Shown here in pieces: positions 1 to 7,211 of a stretch of 16,288 nucleotides of DNA. The stretch lies in NCBI GenBank assembly GCA_964371865.1, contig CAYJOR010000059.1, forward strand, positions 1 through 16,288, in the 5' to 3' direction. Both the position numbers and the translations under genes were made by a program. The notes beneath the pieces are model-generated. The model saw only the letters and a list, made by a program, of their open reading frames with translations, was not told the DNA's origin and did not search any database. Origin of the DNA: CAYJAZ01 sp964371865 (GTDB taxonomy: Bacteria > Desulfobacterota > Desulfovibrionia > Desulfovibrionales > Desulfovibrionaceae). Every line of letters starts with the position of its first letter. The stretch's first letter is position 1.

Positions 1-197
1 ACCATAGGAGCGATACCATTCTTTTTGTAGTAGTCTTGAAGGAAGTCAAGAATTTTTTGGTGATCTTCAGTAATATCTGAGATACCTTCTGATTCTTTTA
101 CGAATTCCATCCACTCTGGGCACCAGTCGTCAAATTTGAGTAAGAAACCGTCTTCATCAACTTCGAAATTTTTACCTTTGAAAGAAACTTCAGCCAT
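1..197 (-). CDS. dsrC: DsrC, sulfite reductase-associated sulfur carrier protein (partial, C-terminus beyond window)
   Basis: DsrC is a small cytoplasmic protein that works with the dissimilatory sulfite reductase DsrAB. Its C-terminal cysteines carry sulfur as a trisulfide, which is the substrate of the membrane DsrMKJOP complex. The reading frame starts at the ATG at 195-197 and runs off the left edge after about 65 codons, so the C-terminal arm with the two redox cysteines is not visible. The visible part starts MAEVSFKGKNFEVDEDGFL and contains FDDWCPEW, ESEGISDI, DHQKILDFLQDYY and KKNGIAPM. From memory it aligns almost residue for residue with Desulfovibrio DsrC. The start is fixed by a strong AAGGAGG ribosome site six bases upstream. 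The related TusE proteins of tRNA thiolation share the fold, but the closeness to Desulfovibrio DsrC favours the respiratory role. The gene appears to be transcribed alone. Confidence 0.93.
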   Translation of the reverse strand, partial: MAEVSFKGKNFEVDEDGFLLKFDDWCPEWMEFVKESEGISDITEDHQKILDFLQDYYKKNGIAPM

Positions 198-219
198 GAT
201 CGTCCTCCTTGGACAAAAT

Positions 220-237
220 AAAACTTTTAAAACTTTA
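220..237. repeat. Two tandem copies of a 9-bp unit in the dsrC leader
   Basis: AAAACTTTT (220-228) is followed directly by AAAACTTTA (229-237). The pair sits just upstream of the dsrC ribosome binding site, in what would be its untranslated leader. The repeat is short and low in complexity. It could be a slipped duplication with no function. Confidence 0.3.
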
Positions 238-283
238 AGTAACACATTATTTTTTCATACAAAGTGCAACTTTCTATGAACTA

Positions 284-312
284 AGTATGCCATCATTTGA
301 AAAAAAATGCAA
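284..312 (-). promoter_or_regulatory. Candidate sigma70 promoter for dsrC
   Basis: Read on the minus strand, TTGCAT (307-312) and CATACT (284-289) are separated by 17 bases. Transcription would start near 277 and give a leader of about 80 bases before the dsrC start. The hexamers match consensus at only 3 and 4 of 6 positions, and the region is AT-rich, so chance matches are likely. It is the best-spaced candidate I found in the gap between the CBS-protein gene and dsrC. Confidence 0.35.
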
Positions 313-324
313 GATAAATTTATC
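313..324. repeat. Perfect 12-bp palindrome upstream of candidate dsrC promoter
   Basis: GATAAATTTATC is a perfect dyad abutting the candidate -35 element of the dsrC promoter. It lies between the end of the CBS-protein gene and dsrC. It is too AT-rich and lacks the loop and T-run of an intrinsic terminator. An operator role is only a possibility, because short AT palindromes are common in DNA of this composition. Confidence 0.3.
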
Positions 325-344
325 ACTTTCTTCAAATTTAGCAC

Positions 345-1016
345 TTAAACTTCATAAACTTTCTCTCTAACCCAGTAAAGTAAATTGAATTTACCTTGAA
401 TTGCTTCTATGAGTTTATTTTCTTCACTTCTTTCCATTGGGCGAAGATGCACATATACTCTACGTTTTCCTAAGTCGGTCGGAATTTCAGCGCTAAGCAT
501 AGTTACAAGATTTGCCCCGGAACTGTGAAGAAGGTCGAGAAGGGGAATTGTTACGCCAGGCACATCGTCCATTTTAAATGCAAGCTGTATTCCGCCGTAA
601 CGAGAACCTGTTACCTCTGCATATATTTTAAAAATATCATGATCGGTAATAATTCCCTCAAGAGTTCCGTCAGCGTCCACTACTGGCAAAGAGCCAAAGC
701 CTTTTTCTTCCATAAGTAAAGCAGCTTTTTCAACAGTATCAGTAGGATAGATAGCTACAGGAGCATCTGTCATGATATCCTTTACTTTGATTTCTGAAAG
801 TAAGTAGTGTAATTCATGAATATCTAATGTTGTTGCTTTTGATGGGGATGCGTCTTTGATATCTCTATCTGAGACAATTCCAATCACTTTTCTATTGCTA
901 TCAATAACAGGTAGACGACGAATATTATGGTCTTTCAATAACTTAGATGCCTTAATCATTGAAGTTTCTTTTGTAACAGAAATTACATTTGTTATCATCC
1001 ATTCACGTACAAGCAT
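345..1016 (-). CDS. CBS-CBS-ACT domain protein (AcuB-like), ligand unknown
   Basis: This is a 223-residue soluble protein with no signal peptide or membrane segment. Residues 1-56 form a first CBS motif (MLVREWM...TSDRDI-like ending at VSDRDI) and residues 77-133 a second (VKDIMTDAPVAI through GIITDHDIF). Paired CBS motifs form a Bateman module that usually binds adenine nucleotides. Residues about 141-215 look like an ACT domain, with the typical DVPGV segment at 151-155, which in other proteins binds small ligands such as amino acids. The architecture resembles AcuB-type proteins, whose role is poorly defined, so I infer only a ligand-sensing regulatory function. The ATG at 1014-1016 has a strong GAGGAGG ribosome site four bases upstream. 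The gene lies 75 bases downstream of the YchJ-like gene and may be co-transcribed with it or have its own weak promoter. Confidence 0.85.
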   Translation of the reverse strand: MLVREWMITNVISVTKETSMIKASKLLKDHNIRRLPVIDSNRKVIGIVSDRDIKDASPSKATTLDIHELHYLLSEIKVKDIMTDAPVAIYPTDTVEKAALLMEEKGFGSLPVVDADGTLEGIITDHDIFKIYAEVTGSRYGGIQLAFKMDDVPGVTIPLLDLLHSSGANLVTMLSAEIPTDLGKRRVYVHLRPMERSEENKLIEAIQGKFNLLYWVREKVYEV

Positions 1017-1048
1017 AGTTCCTCCTCAGTTTTGGAGCTTAGAGATAA

Positions 1049-1077
1049 TTTAAAACTATTCAACACTATAGATTCAA
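1049..1077 (-). promoter_or_regulatory. Weak candidate promoter for the CBS-ACT gene
   Basis: On the minus strand, TTGAAT (1072-1077) and TTTAAA (1049-1054) are 17 bases apart. Each matches consensus at 4 of 6 positions. Transcription would start near 1042, about 26 bases before the start codon. The 75-base gap has no clear terminator, so read-through from the upstream gene is an equally good explanation for expression. Confidence 0.28.
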
Positions 1078-1091
1078 GCTTCTAGAATAAA

Positions 1092-1583
1092 TTACTTATC
1101 CATGCAGCATTTTTTATATTTTTTTCCGCTTCCGCAAATGCAAGGTTCGTTACGCCCTACTTTTGGAATTTCACGACGATAAGGTTCATTTCCTAAAATA
1201 TCGCCTTCAACATAGTACCATTTATCAGCTTCTTTGCGGAAAGTTGCATTTTCAACTAAATTTTGTGGCATACCATTAATGCTGTAGTTTGCTCTGAAAG
1301 ATACAAAACCTTCAACATCATCTTCTGTGCCTTTTTCTGTTTCAAGAATTTCAAGGCTATCCCATGAAAGCGCACTTGACCATTGCTCAATTTCTTTAAC
1401 ATCTACATCATCACGAAATTCTGGATGAGTACTATCATTTAAAAAGTCATAGTTTTTAGTAGCATGAGCTGAAAATCTTGCACGCATGAGCTGTTCTGCT
1501 GTTGGTGCTAAAGCTGTCCCTTCTATAATTGGTTGACAACATACTTCAAATTCTTTTTCTGAACCACATGTGCATAATGACAT
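1092..1583 (-). CDS. ychJ: YchJ family (UPF0225) SEC-C motif protein
   Basis: This 163-residue cytoplasmic protein has the full YchJ layout. A cysteine cluster sits at each end: Cys4, Cys6, Cys15, Cys16 at the N-terminus and Cys148, Cys150, Cys159, Cys160 at the C-terminus. Between them is a domain of about 110 residues of the NTF2-like YchJ type. The C-terminal cluster, CICGSGKKYKKCC, is a textbook SEC-C motif like the one that binds zinc at the end of SecA. The N-terminal cluster (CTCGSEKEFEVCC) is a degenerate copy of the same motif. The biochemical role of the family is not established. A GAGGA ribosome site precedes the ATG at 1581-1583. The gene has its own strong promoter (1618-1646), so it is a unit separate from the dcw genes upstream. 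Confidence 0.88.
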   Translation of the reverse strand: MSLCTCGSEKEFEVCCQPIIEGTALAPTAEQLMRARFSAHATKNYDFLNDSTHPEFRDDVDVKEIEQWSSALSWDSLEILETEKGTEDDVEGFVSFRANYSINGMPQNLVENATFRKEADKWYYVEGDILGNEPYRREIPKVGRNEPCICGSGKKYKKCCMDK

Positions 1584-1617
1584 AGGAAATCCTCTTTATA
1601 TACAAAATATTCCATAT

Positions 1618-1646
1618 TTTATATGCTCTTTTTTAAAAAAAGTCAA
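1618..1646 (-). promoter_or_regulatory. Strong sigma70-type promoter for ychJ
   Basis: On the minus strand, TTGACT (1641-1646) and TATAAA (1618-1623) are exactly 17 bases apart, each matching consensus at 5 of 6 positions. Transcription would begin near 1611 and give a leader of about 28 bases to ychJ. The spacer is unusual: next to the -35 box it contains a run of T bases followed directly by a run of A bases. The rest of the 120-base gap (1584-1703) holds no gene and no GC-stemmed terminator for the dcw operon. Confidence 0.7.
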
Positions 1647-1703
1647 ATTTTTGCAATTAGATGAATTTAAAAGAAAAAGTATTTGAAGCGATTAATTTAA
1701 ATT

Positions 1704-2585
1704 TTATTTTCTAATAAGCCAAACTTGCTCGTTTCCTGAGTGGATTTCCGCAACTGATTCAAGCTCGTCTTTTTTAGTAATATCTATAAGAGCTATTGAA
1801 AGATTATCGAGATTTTTTAGCCAATCCTCTACAGCAAGAGAAATAATCATTTGATTACTTTCCCAAAACATTTCAATACCTTTACCTGCACTTAATCGAA
1901 ACCATGCAACATCTTGTACGTCAAAAGGAAGAATATTTTTATTCTCGCGTACTTCTTGCAGAAAAACAGGAAGTAGCTTTAATGCGCCCTCAGCTCCTTG
2001 ACCTAAATATAGCAAAGGCAAAGAGGTAAAACCCTTTGATTCTACACGAGTTATTAATCTACCTTTGTCATCCAGATAAAAGAGTTCATTATTGTGCAAA
2101 TACCAAAAATAAGGCGTACGTTCTGTGATTTTTATTGTAACATCATTTGGTAAATTTCTTATAATTTGAGTATCTTCTATCCATGGATTTTGAAGCATAC
2201 GCCCTTGAATTTCGTCCAATTGAAGACTTAGTGAATTCATTCCACTATCAATATCACTTATAAAAATAACATCTTCTTTACTCAAGTGTAAATTACCAGT
2301 AACTTCAATGTTTTTTATTTCAAAATATGGGTGAGTTAGCACATAGTTAGTCAGCGAATAAAAACCATACCCAACAATAAACATGAGCCCTGTAACAAAC
2401 AAAGTTGAACAGAACCATAACATACTCTTTTTAAAAGAAATTATGTTAAGTTCACTTTTGTTGGATTTGGACTCCACTTCTTGTACAGTCTGAATTCTTG
2501 TATTTATACGTGACTGATTTTTTCGAGAGTTTGATTCCGAATAAGTGTTTTTTTGCGGAGTTTTATTTTTTGATAGACGTATCAT
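1704..2585 (-). CDS. ftsQ: Cell division protein FtsQ
   Basis: FtsQ is a bitopic inner-membrane protein that links early and late divisome components and partners FtsB/FtsL. From the ATG at 2583-2585 the protein is 293 residues. It has a basic, Ser/Asn-rich cytoplasmic tail (1-53), one membrane segment (about 54-78, starting near SMLWFCSTLFVTG), and a POTRA domain (about 86-157, FEIKNIEVTGN through VTIKITERTPYF). The FtsQ/DivIB beta domain follows. I prefer this ATG because AGGTG lies six bases upstream, overlapping the murB stop. An in-frame GTG at 2592-2594, directly after that stop, would add three residues but has no good ribosome site. It is the last gene of the dcw run. The ftsA-ftsZ pair that normally follows in Desulfovibrio-type clusters is not here. 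Confidence 0.9.
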   Translation of the reverse strand: MIRLSKNKTPQKNTYSESNSRKNQSRINTRIQTVQEVESKSNKSELNIISFKKSMLWFCSTLFVTGLMFIVGYGFYSLTNYVLTHPYFEIKNIEVTGNLHLSKEDVIFISDIDSGMNSLSLQLDEIQGRMLQNPWIEDTQIIRNLPNDVTIKITERTPYFWYLHNNELFYLDDKGRLITRVESKGFTSLPLLYLGQGAEGALKLLPVFLQEVRENKNILPFDVQDVAWFRLSAGKGIEMFWESNQMIISLAVEDWLKNLDNLSIALIDITKKDELESVAEIHSGNEQVWLIRK

Positions 2586-2594
2586 AAAGCACAC

Positions 2595-3491
2595 CTATAA
2601 CTTATTATTATTAATGATTTTTATTTCAGTTTGTAGGTAAATATTGAATTCTTTCATTACTTTTTCTTGAGCGAGTTCAATAAGTTCAATAGCATCTACG
2701 TACCTACCATTTGCAAAATTTGTTAGAAAGTTTGCGTGGATAGAGCTAAATCCCATATCATTAATCTTAAATCCTTTTAGTCCAACATCTTGAATAAGTT
2801 TACCGGCTGCATATCCTTCAGGATTTTTAAAAGCACAACCTGCTGTCTTTTCTCTAAGTGGCTGACTGGATTTCTTTTTTTCAAAATTTGCCCTTATTGT
2901 ATCTTGAACTTCTTGAGAAGATTTTTTTAGCATTTTAAAGGTCATATTCATATTGATTGTATAAGAATTTTCCTTTTTTAAGCTAAAGTGACGATAAGCA
3001 AATTCCAAATCATTTCTGTAATACTTTTGTATACCATACTCAGGAGTAAAAATTGTTGCAGAATCAAATACATCAACAACAGAACAGCCAAAAGCTCCTG
3101 CATTCATAGCCAAAGCCCCTCCCATTCTTCCCGGTATTCCTGCTAAACCTTCAAGACCAGAAAAACCATTTTTCGCACAAAACTGAATAAATAAAGGAAG
3201 ATATACTCCACTTGATACAGCTATCCATACAAATTCAGAATCTTCTTTAACTACTTTAACAGCTTCTTTAGAATTTATCAAGTCACGAACTAAAACTGCA
3301 TTGATTTCAGCATCTTCAATAAGCACATTAGAACCACCACCAAGCAAAATATGTGGGAGTTTATCTTCGTTTAAAAAGCAAGCAACTTTCTCAACATCAT
3401 CGAAACTCTCAAGAATATACTCTTTTTGAGCTGTTCCGCCTAATCCTAAAGTTGTATATTTTTTTAATAATGGCTTATCAATTATCTGCAT
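2595..3491 (-). CDS. murB: UDP-N-acetylenolpyruvoylglucosamine reductase MurB (type II)
   Basis: MurB is the cytoplasmic flavoenzyme that reduces UDP-GlcNAc-enolpyruvate to UDP-MurNAc with NADPH. The protein is 298 residues. The FAD-binding signature GGGSNVL is at 51-57, and the second flavin segment GLAGIPGRMGGALAMNAG is at about 115-132. The substrate-binding Tyr-Arg pair is at 166-167 (EFAYRHFS), and the C-terminal catalytic Glu is probably Glu289 (LQTEIKI). The proton-donor position, Ser in E. coli MurB, is Cys219 here (TAGCAFKNP), a substitution known in many type II enzymes. The length and the short C-terminal part fit type II rather than the longer E. coli type. The ribosome site is weak (GTAGAG), and the gene follows murC after 24 bases, suggesting translation partly dependent on its upstream neighbour. 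Confidence 0.96.
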   Translation of the reverse strand: MQIIDKPLLKKYTTLGLGGTAQKEYILESFDDVEKVACFLNEDKLPHILLGGGSNVLIEDAEINAVLVRDLINSKEAVKVVKEDSEFVWIAVSSGVYLPLFIQFCAKNGFSGLEGLAGIPGRMGGALAMNAGAFGCSVVDVFDSATIFTPEYGIQKYYRNDLEFAYRHFSLKKENSYTINMNMTFKMLKKSSQEVQDTIRANFEKKKSSQPLREKTAGCAFKNPEGYAAGKLIQDVGLKGFKINDMGFSSIHANFLTNFANGRYVDAIELIELAQEKVMKEFNIYLQTEIKIINNNKL

Positions 3492-3515
3492 AATACTCTA
3501 CTTTTATTGCTAATA

Positions 3516-4892
3516 TTACTGATTAAGGTAAAGGGGTGCTATTTTAGTTATGCTACCCGCTCCCAGAGTTATAAGAACATCCCCTGGTTTTAGGTCTTGA
3601 TTGAGACTTTCCACAAGTTGTTCAAAAGTCTCCGTAAATTCTACTTTAGTTTCAGTCACCTGCTTAATACCCTGAACTAAATTTTGAGAACTTATCCCTG
3701 GAATCGGTTTTTCTGAAGCTGGATAAATTTCAGTAAGATAAAGCTTTTCTATTCCTTCAAATGCAGTACAAAAGTCACCAAAAAATGCTTTAGTACGTGA
3801 AAATCTATGCGGTTGAAAAGCTACAAATATCTTCTTATTAGGAAATACTTGTCTCGCAGTTGCAATTGTTGCTTTTATTTCAACAGGATGATGACCATAA
3901 TCATCAATCACCGTAACATCATTTTTCATACCTTTATACTCGAAACGTCTACCTACTCCGGTAAATTCACCAAGTCCTTTAATCCAGTGTTCAGGTTGAA
4001 TACCAGATTCCATTGCAACACCAATAGCTGCTAATGCGTTGAGTATATTATGTTTTCCTGGTTGAGTAAGTTCAATTTCTGCAAGTTCGCTTTCAGTTCC
4101 ATCAACTGCTTTCTTGAAAACCTTGAAACGCGAAGTTGCGCTTATATCAAGAATTTCCGCTCTAAGCATGTTTTCTTTATTAAATCCATAAGTTATAACT
4201 GGTCTTTTCACCATTGGTAAAAGTCTTTTTATCCCGTCATCGTCACCACAAACAATATTCACACCGTAAAATGGTACTTTATTCATAAATTTTACAAAAG
4301 CATTGTCGATAGTTGCTTGATCAGGATAGAAATCTACGTGGTCGATGTCAATATTTGTTACAACATTGATTATTGGAAGTAGGCAAAGGAAAGAAGCATC
4401 AGATTCATCCGCTTCAGCAATAAGATATTCTCCTTTCCCTAAGCGAGCATTTGCGCCATAAGCATTGAGTCTGCCGCCAATAATAACGGTTGGATCAAGC
4501 TCTGCCGCATTGAAAATTGTAGCTGTAAGCGATGTTGTTGTTGTTTTACCATGAGTTCCGGCAATCGCAATCCCACAACGAAGGCGCATAAGTTCAGCGA
4601 GCATTTCAGCACGCGGAATAATTGGAATATTTTTATCTTTTGCAGCTTGAATTTCAGGGTTATCATCACTAATCGCTGTCGATTTCACAAGTACTTGTTC
4701 ATCTGTAATATTTTCGTAATTATGCCCGATACATATACGAGCACCAAGTGAAGATAAATGATGGACTACAGCAGAATTAGACATATCAGAACCGCTGACT
4801 TCATAGCCAGAATTTAATAAAACTTCTGCAATTCCGCTCATTCCCGAGCCACCTATACCAATCATATATATTTTTTTGATTCTACGCATCAT
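3516..4892 (-). CDS. murC: UDP-N-acetylmuramate--L-alanine ligase MurC
   Basis: MurC uses ATP to add L-alanine to UDP-MurNAc, the first step in building the stem peptide. The 458-residue protein has the three Mur ligase domains. The N-terminal Rossmann domain starts IGIGGSGMSG (11-20). The ATP P-loop GTHGKTTTT is at 112-120; its histidine is typical of MurC. EADESD is at 160-165 and NIDIDHVDFY at 180-189 in the central domain. GKHNILN (279-285), GVGRRFE (312-318) and DDYGHHP (330-336) mark the junction and C-terminal domain. Two consecutive ATG codons open the frame (4890-4892 and 4887-4889). An AAGG ribosome site five bases before the first one makes the outer start reasonable. It begins seven bases after murG ends, so the two are likely coupled. 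Confidence 0.97.
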   Translation of the reverse strand: MMRRIKKIYMIGIGGSGMSGIAEVLLNSGYEVSGSDMSNSAVVHHLSSLGARICIGHNYENITDEQVLVKSTAISDDNPEIQAAKDKNIPIIPRAEMLAELMRLRCGIAIAGTHGKTTTTSLTATIFNAAELDPTVIIGGRLNAYGANARLGKGEYLIAEADESDASFLCLLPIINVVTNIDIDHVDFYPDQATIDNAFVKFMNKVPFYGVNIVCGDDDGIKRLLPMVKRPVITYGFNKENMLRAEILDISATSRFKVFKKAVDGTESELAEIELTQPGKHNILNALAAIGVAMESGIQPEHWIKGLGEFTGVGRRFEYKGMKNDVTVIDDYGHHPVEIKATIATARQVFPNKKIFVAFQPHRFSRTKAFFGDFCTAFEGIEKLYLTEIYPASEKPIPGISSQNLVQGIKQVTETKVEFTETFEQLVESLNQDLKPGDVLITLGAGSITKIAPLYLNQ

Positions 4893-4899
4893 AACGACC

Positions 4900-5991
4900 T
4901 TAACCTTTAATTATTGTGTACATTTCGTGAACAGCTCGCGGTTTTGCAAATGTTTTCACATTGCGAGCTAAGCTATATCTTTCTTTTGAATTTTCCGCAA
5001 GCATAAGTAATTTTTCTAAAAATTTTTCTTTATTGATGATCATATTATCTGCATAAACTTCTTTTTCTTCAATCATTATGCAAGCTTGCTTATCCTCAAA
5101 ACTTTTTGCATTGAAATATTGATGATTATGCGCCGCAAAAGGAAAAGGTATAAGTAATGATGCTTTTGACATACAAGCTATTTCCGATAAAGTGCTAGCT
5201 CCTGCACGTGCTACAATAAAATCCGCTTGAGCGTAGGCATTTTCCATATCATCTATAAATTCCTTTACAACTGACGAAGAATAACTACTTTTTTCATATG
5301 CTTTTTGTACTCTTTTAAAATCATTTTTCCCGCATTGGTGAGTAATTTCAACCCCTGCTCTATATAAATCATCTAAACATTCAATAATCAAAGAGTTAAT
5401 GCTTTTTGCTCCAAGACTACCACCAAGTATAAGAAGTTTTTTTGTCTTTCTTTCTTGAACGTCTTCAAATGAATATTTTGCAATTTCAGAACGCACAGGA
5501 TTTCCGGTCAGTACGCACTTATTATTAATAGAACTATCTAATATTCCATCTTTAATTGGAATTGATAACATAATTTTTTCAGCATATTTTGAGAAAAGTC
5601 TATTCACTGCTCCGGGAAAAGCATTTTGTTCAGCTAAAAATATTTTTATATTCAATGACTTAGCAGCTAAAATTGAAGGTGCTGAGGCATAACCTCCAAA
5701 GCCTATCACTTTTTCTATTTTTTCATTTTTTATGACTTTACGAGCCTTGAAATATGCTTTTACTAAGAGAAAAAGAGCTTTAATACTTTTTAGTCCACGC
5801 CCTACAAATCCTTGAACATTTAGACCGATAAAAGGTATGTTTTCTTTAGAACAGATCTCTTTTTCCATGCCATACTCTGCGCCAACAAAAAGAATATACG
5901 CATTTGGATTTTCGCGTTTAATTTCTTTATATAAAGCCAAAGCCGGAAAAATATGACCTCCGGTTCCGCCTGTTGTTATGATAATACGCAT
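4900..5991 (-). CDS. murG: UDP-N-acetylglucosamine--MurNAc-pentapeptide-lipid GlcNAc transferase MurG
   Basis: MurG is a peripheral inner-membrane glycosyltransferase (GT28, GT-B fold) that converts lipid I to lipid II. The protein is 363 residues, normal for the family. The first glycine loop GGTGGH is at 8-13, the second GFGGYASAP at about 97-105, and the third GGSLGA at 190-195. TGNPVR (162-167) and ARAGASTLSE (261-270) form the UDP-GlcNAc site with the conserved Glu270, and FPFAAHNHQ ends at Gln291. One departure: the residue before EQNAFPG (121-127) is Ala120, where most MurG proteins I know have His (HEQN). An AGAGGT ribosome site precedes the ATG at 5989-5991. It follows ftsW by 23 bases, coupling lipid II production to the septal synthase in one transcript. 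Confidence 0.96.
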   Translation of the reverse strand: MRIIITTGGTGGHIFPALALYKEIKRENPNAYILFVGAEYGMEKEICSKENIPFIGLNVQGFVGRGLKSIKALFLLVKAYFKARKVIKNEKIEKVIGFGGYASAPSILAAKSLNIKIFLAEQNAFPGAVNRLFSKYAEKIMLSIPIKDGILDSSINNKCVLTGNPVRSEIAKYSFEDVQERKTKKLLILGGSLGAKSINSLIIECLDDLYRAGVEITHQCGKNDFKRVQKAYEKSSYSSSVVKEFIDDMENAYAQADFIVARAGASTLSEIACMSKASLLIPFPFAAHNHQYFNAKSFEDKQACIMIEEKEVYADNMIINKEKFLEKLLMLAENSKERYSLARNVKTFAKPRAVHEMYTIIKG

Positions 5992-6014
5992 AGTTACCTC
6001 TTATAATCAGTTTA

Positions 6015-7172
6015 TTAATCAATATCTGATTCTTTTACAGTACGTGAATAATGCAAAAGCAAGCCAACACAGATCATACTACATAAAAGTGAAGAACCAC
6101 CATAACTTATGAACGGCATAGCAACACCGGTCGGCGGTAAAGCACCAAATACAACACCAAGATTCAAAAGTGCACCAATCGCAATTACAAGAGTAATTCC
6201 AAAAGCTGTTAGTCTATCTCTAATGTTTTGCTGACCAAGAACAATTCTAAAACAACGAGCAAACAATAAAGTAAATAATAACATGATGATAGTAATAGCA
6301 AAGAATCCCATTTCCTCACCAACTACTGCCATAATAAAGTCGTTATGCGCTTCTGGAAGATACAAAAGCTTCTGCTTACTTCCACCAATCCCTACACCGA
6401 AAAATCCACCAAGACCTAAGGCATAAAGTGACTGTACAAGCTGATATCCTGAATCTAAAGCATCTTTAAAAGGGTCTAAGAAAGCAAAAATTCTCTCCAT
6501 TCGATAAGGGGAAGTAACGATAAACATAAGTCCGAGAGCACCAATAACTGTAAAGCTACCAAATATATACAAAAATTTTGCTCCACCAACAAGACACATA
6601 AAGAATAAAATTGTTGTAAGGAACAAAGTTCCTCCAAAGTCAGGTTGCTGCATTATGAGTGCTCCAAAGAGCATTGTAAGCAGAAAAGGTGGAAAGAATC
6701 CTATCATGTAAGAGTCCATCATATCACGTTTTTCACTCATAAAGTAGGCAATGTAGAGTACAAGCGCAATCTTTGTGAATTCCAATGGTTGGATACTAAA
6801 ACTTCCTAATGAAATCCAACGACTTGCACCATTAACCTCGTTTCCAAGTGGTGTAATACACAATACTAATAAAAGGCTTACAATTGCAACACTCACATAA
6901 TGAAGATTATTTATCAGCTTTCGAGGGAGATAAATAGTTATAACCATTGCAACTACACTAACTATTGTAAAAAGAAATTGCTTTTTAAAGAAGTAATATT
7001 TATCGTCAAAAGTCCTATCAGCAACAACAGAGCTTGCACTATAAATCATGATAAGACCAAAAATCGTTAGAATTAATACGATTACAATCAGCCACCAATC
7101 AATAGGATTGTGATTCACAAAATAATCTTCTTTATTTTCTACTCTCTTCGCTCTATTTGCACGAATATCCAT
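6015..7172 (-). CDS. ftsW: Septal peptidoglycan glycosyltransferase FtsW (SEDS family)
   Basis: FtsW is a polytopic inner-membrane SEDS protein that polymerises lipid II at the division site together with the transpeptidase FtsI. The 385-residue protein starts with a charged cytoplasmic segment (1-26) and then about ten hydrophobic segments. SEDS landmarks are NGASRWISLG (114-123), QPDFGGTL (176-183), the extracellular catalytic motif EAHNDFI with Asp278, GEEMG (285-289) and LPPTGVAMPFISYGGSS (345-361). FtsW rather than RodA is favoured by its place in the dcw cluster between murD and murG and by the presence of ftsI in the same operon. An AAGGA ribosome site lies six bases before the ATG at 7170-7172. 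The 39-base gap to murD is the largest within the operon, and I see no promoter or terminator in it. Confidence 0.95.
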   Translation of the reverse strand: MDIRANRAKRVENKEDYFVNHNPIDWWLIVIVLILTIFGLIMIYSASSVVADRTFDDKYYFFKKQFLFTIVSVVAMVITIYLPRKLINNLHYVSVAIVSLLLVLCITPLGNEVNGASRWISLGSFSIQPLEFTKIALVLYIAYFMSEKRDMMDSYMIGFFPPFLLTMLFGALIMQQPDFGGTLFLTTILFFMCLVGGAKFLYIFGSFTVIGALGLMFIVTSPYRMERIFAFLDPFKDALDSGYQLVQSLYALGLGGFFGVGIGGSKQKLLYLPEAHNDFIMAVVGEEMGFFAITIIMLLFTLLFARCFRIVLGQQNIRDRLTAFGITLVIAIGALLNLGVVFGALPPTGVAMPFISYGGSSLLCSMICVGLLLHYSRTVKESDID

Positions 7173-7211
7173 CTTTAATCCTTAGCTTTAATTTGCTATA
7201 TATTTGTACTA

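Noticed and set aside
1062..1090. Cluster of short palindromes (CTATAG, AAGCTT, TCTAGA) after ychJ
   Set aside because: They are six-base dyads that do not combine into a stable hairpin. I see no terminator or repeat element.
1647..1703. AT-only inverted repeat after ftsQ as a possible transcription terminator
   Set aside because: The half-sites AATTTAAA and TTTAAATT are separated by a long loop, the stem has no GC pairs, and no T-run follows it in the right place.
2586..2594. GTG start for ftsQ directly after the murB stop codon
   Set aside because: It would add only three residues and has no good ribosome site, whereas the ATG at 2583-2585 has AGGTG at proper distance. The difference does not affect function.
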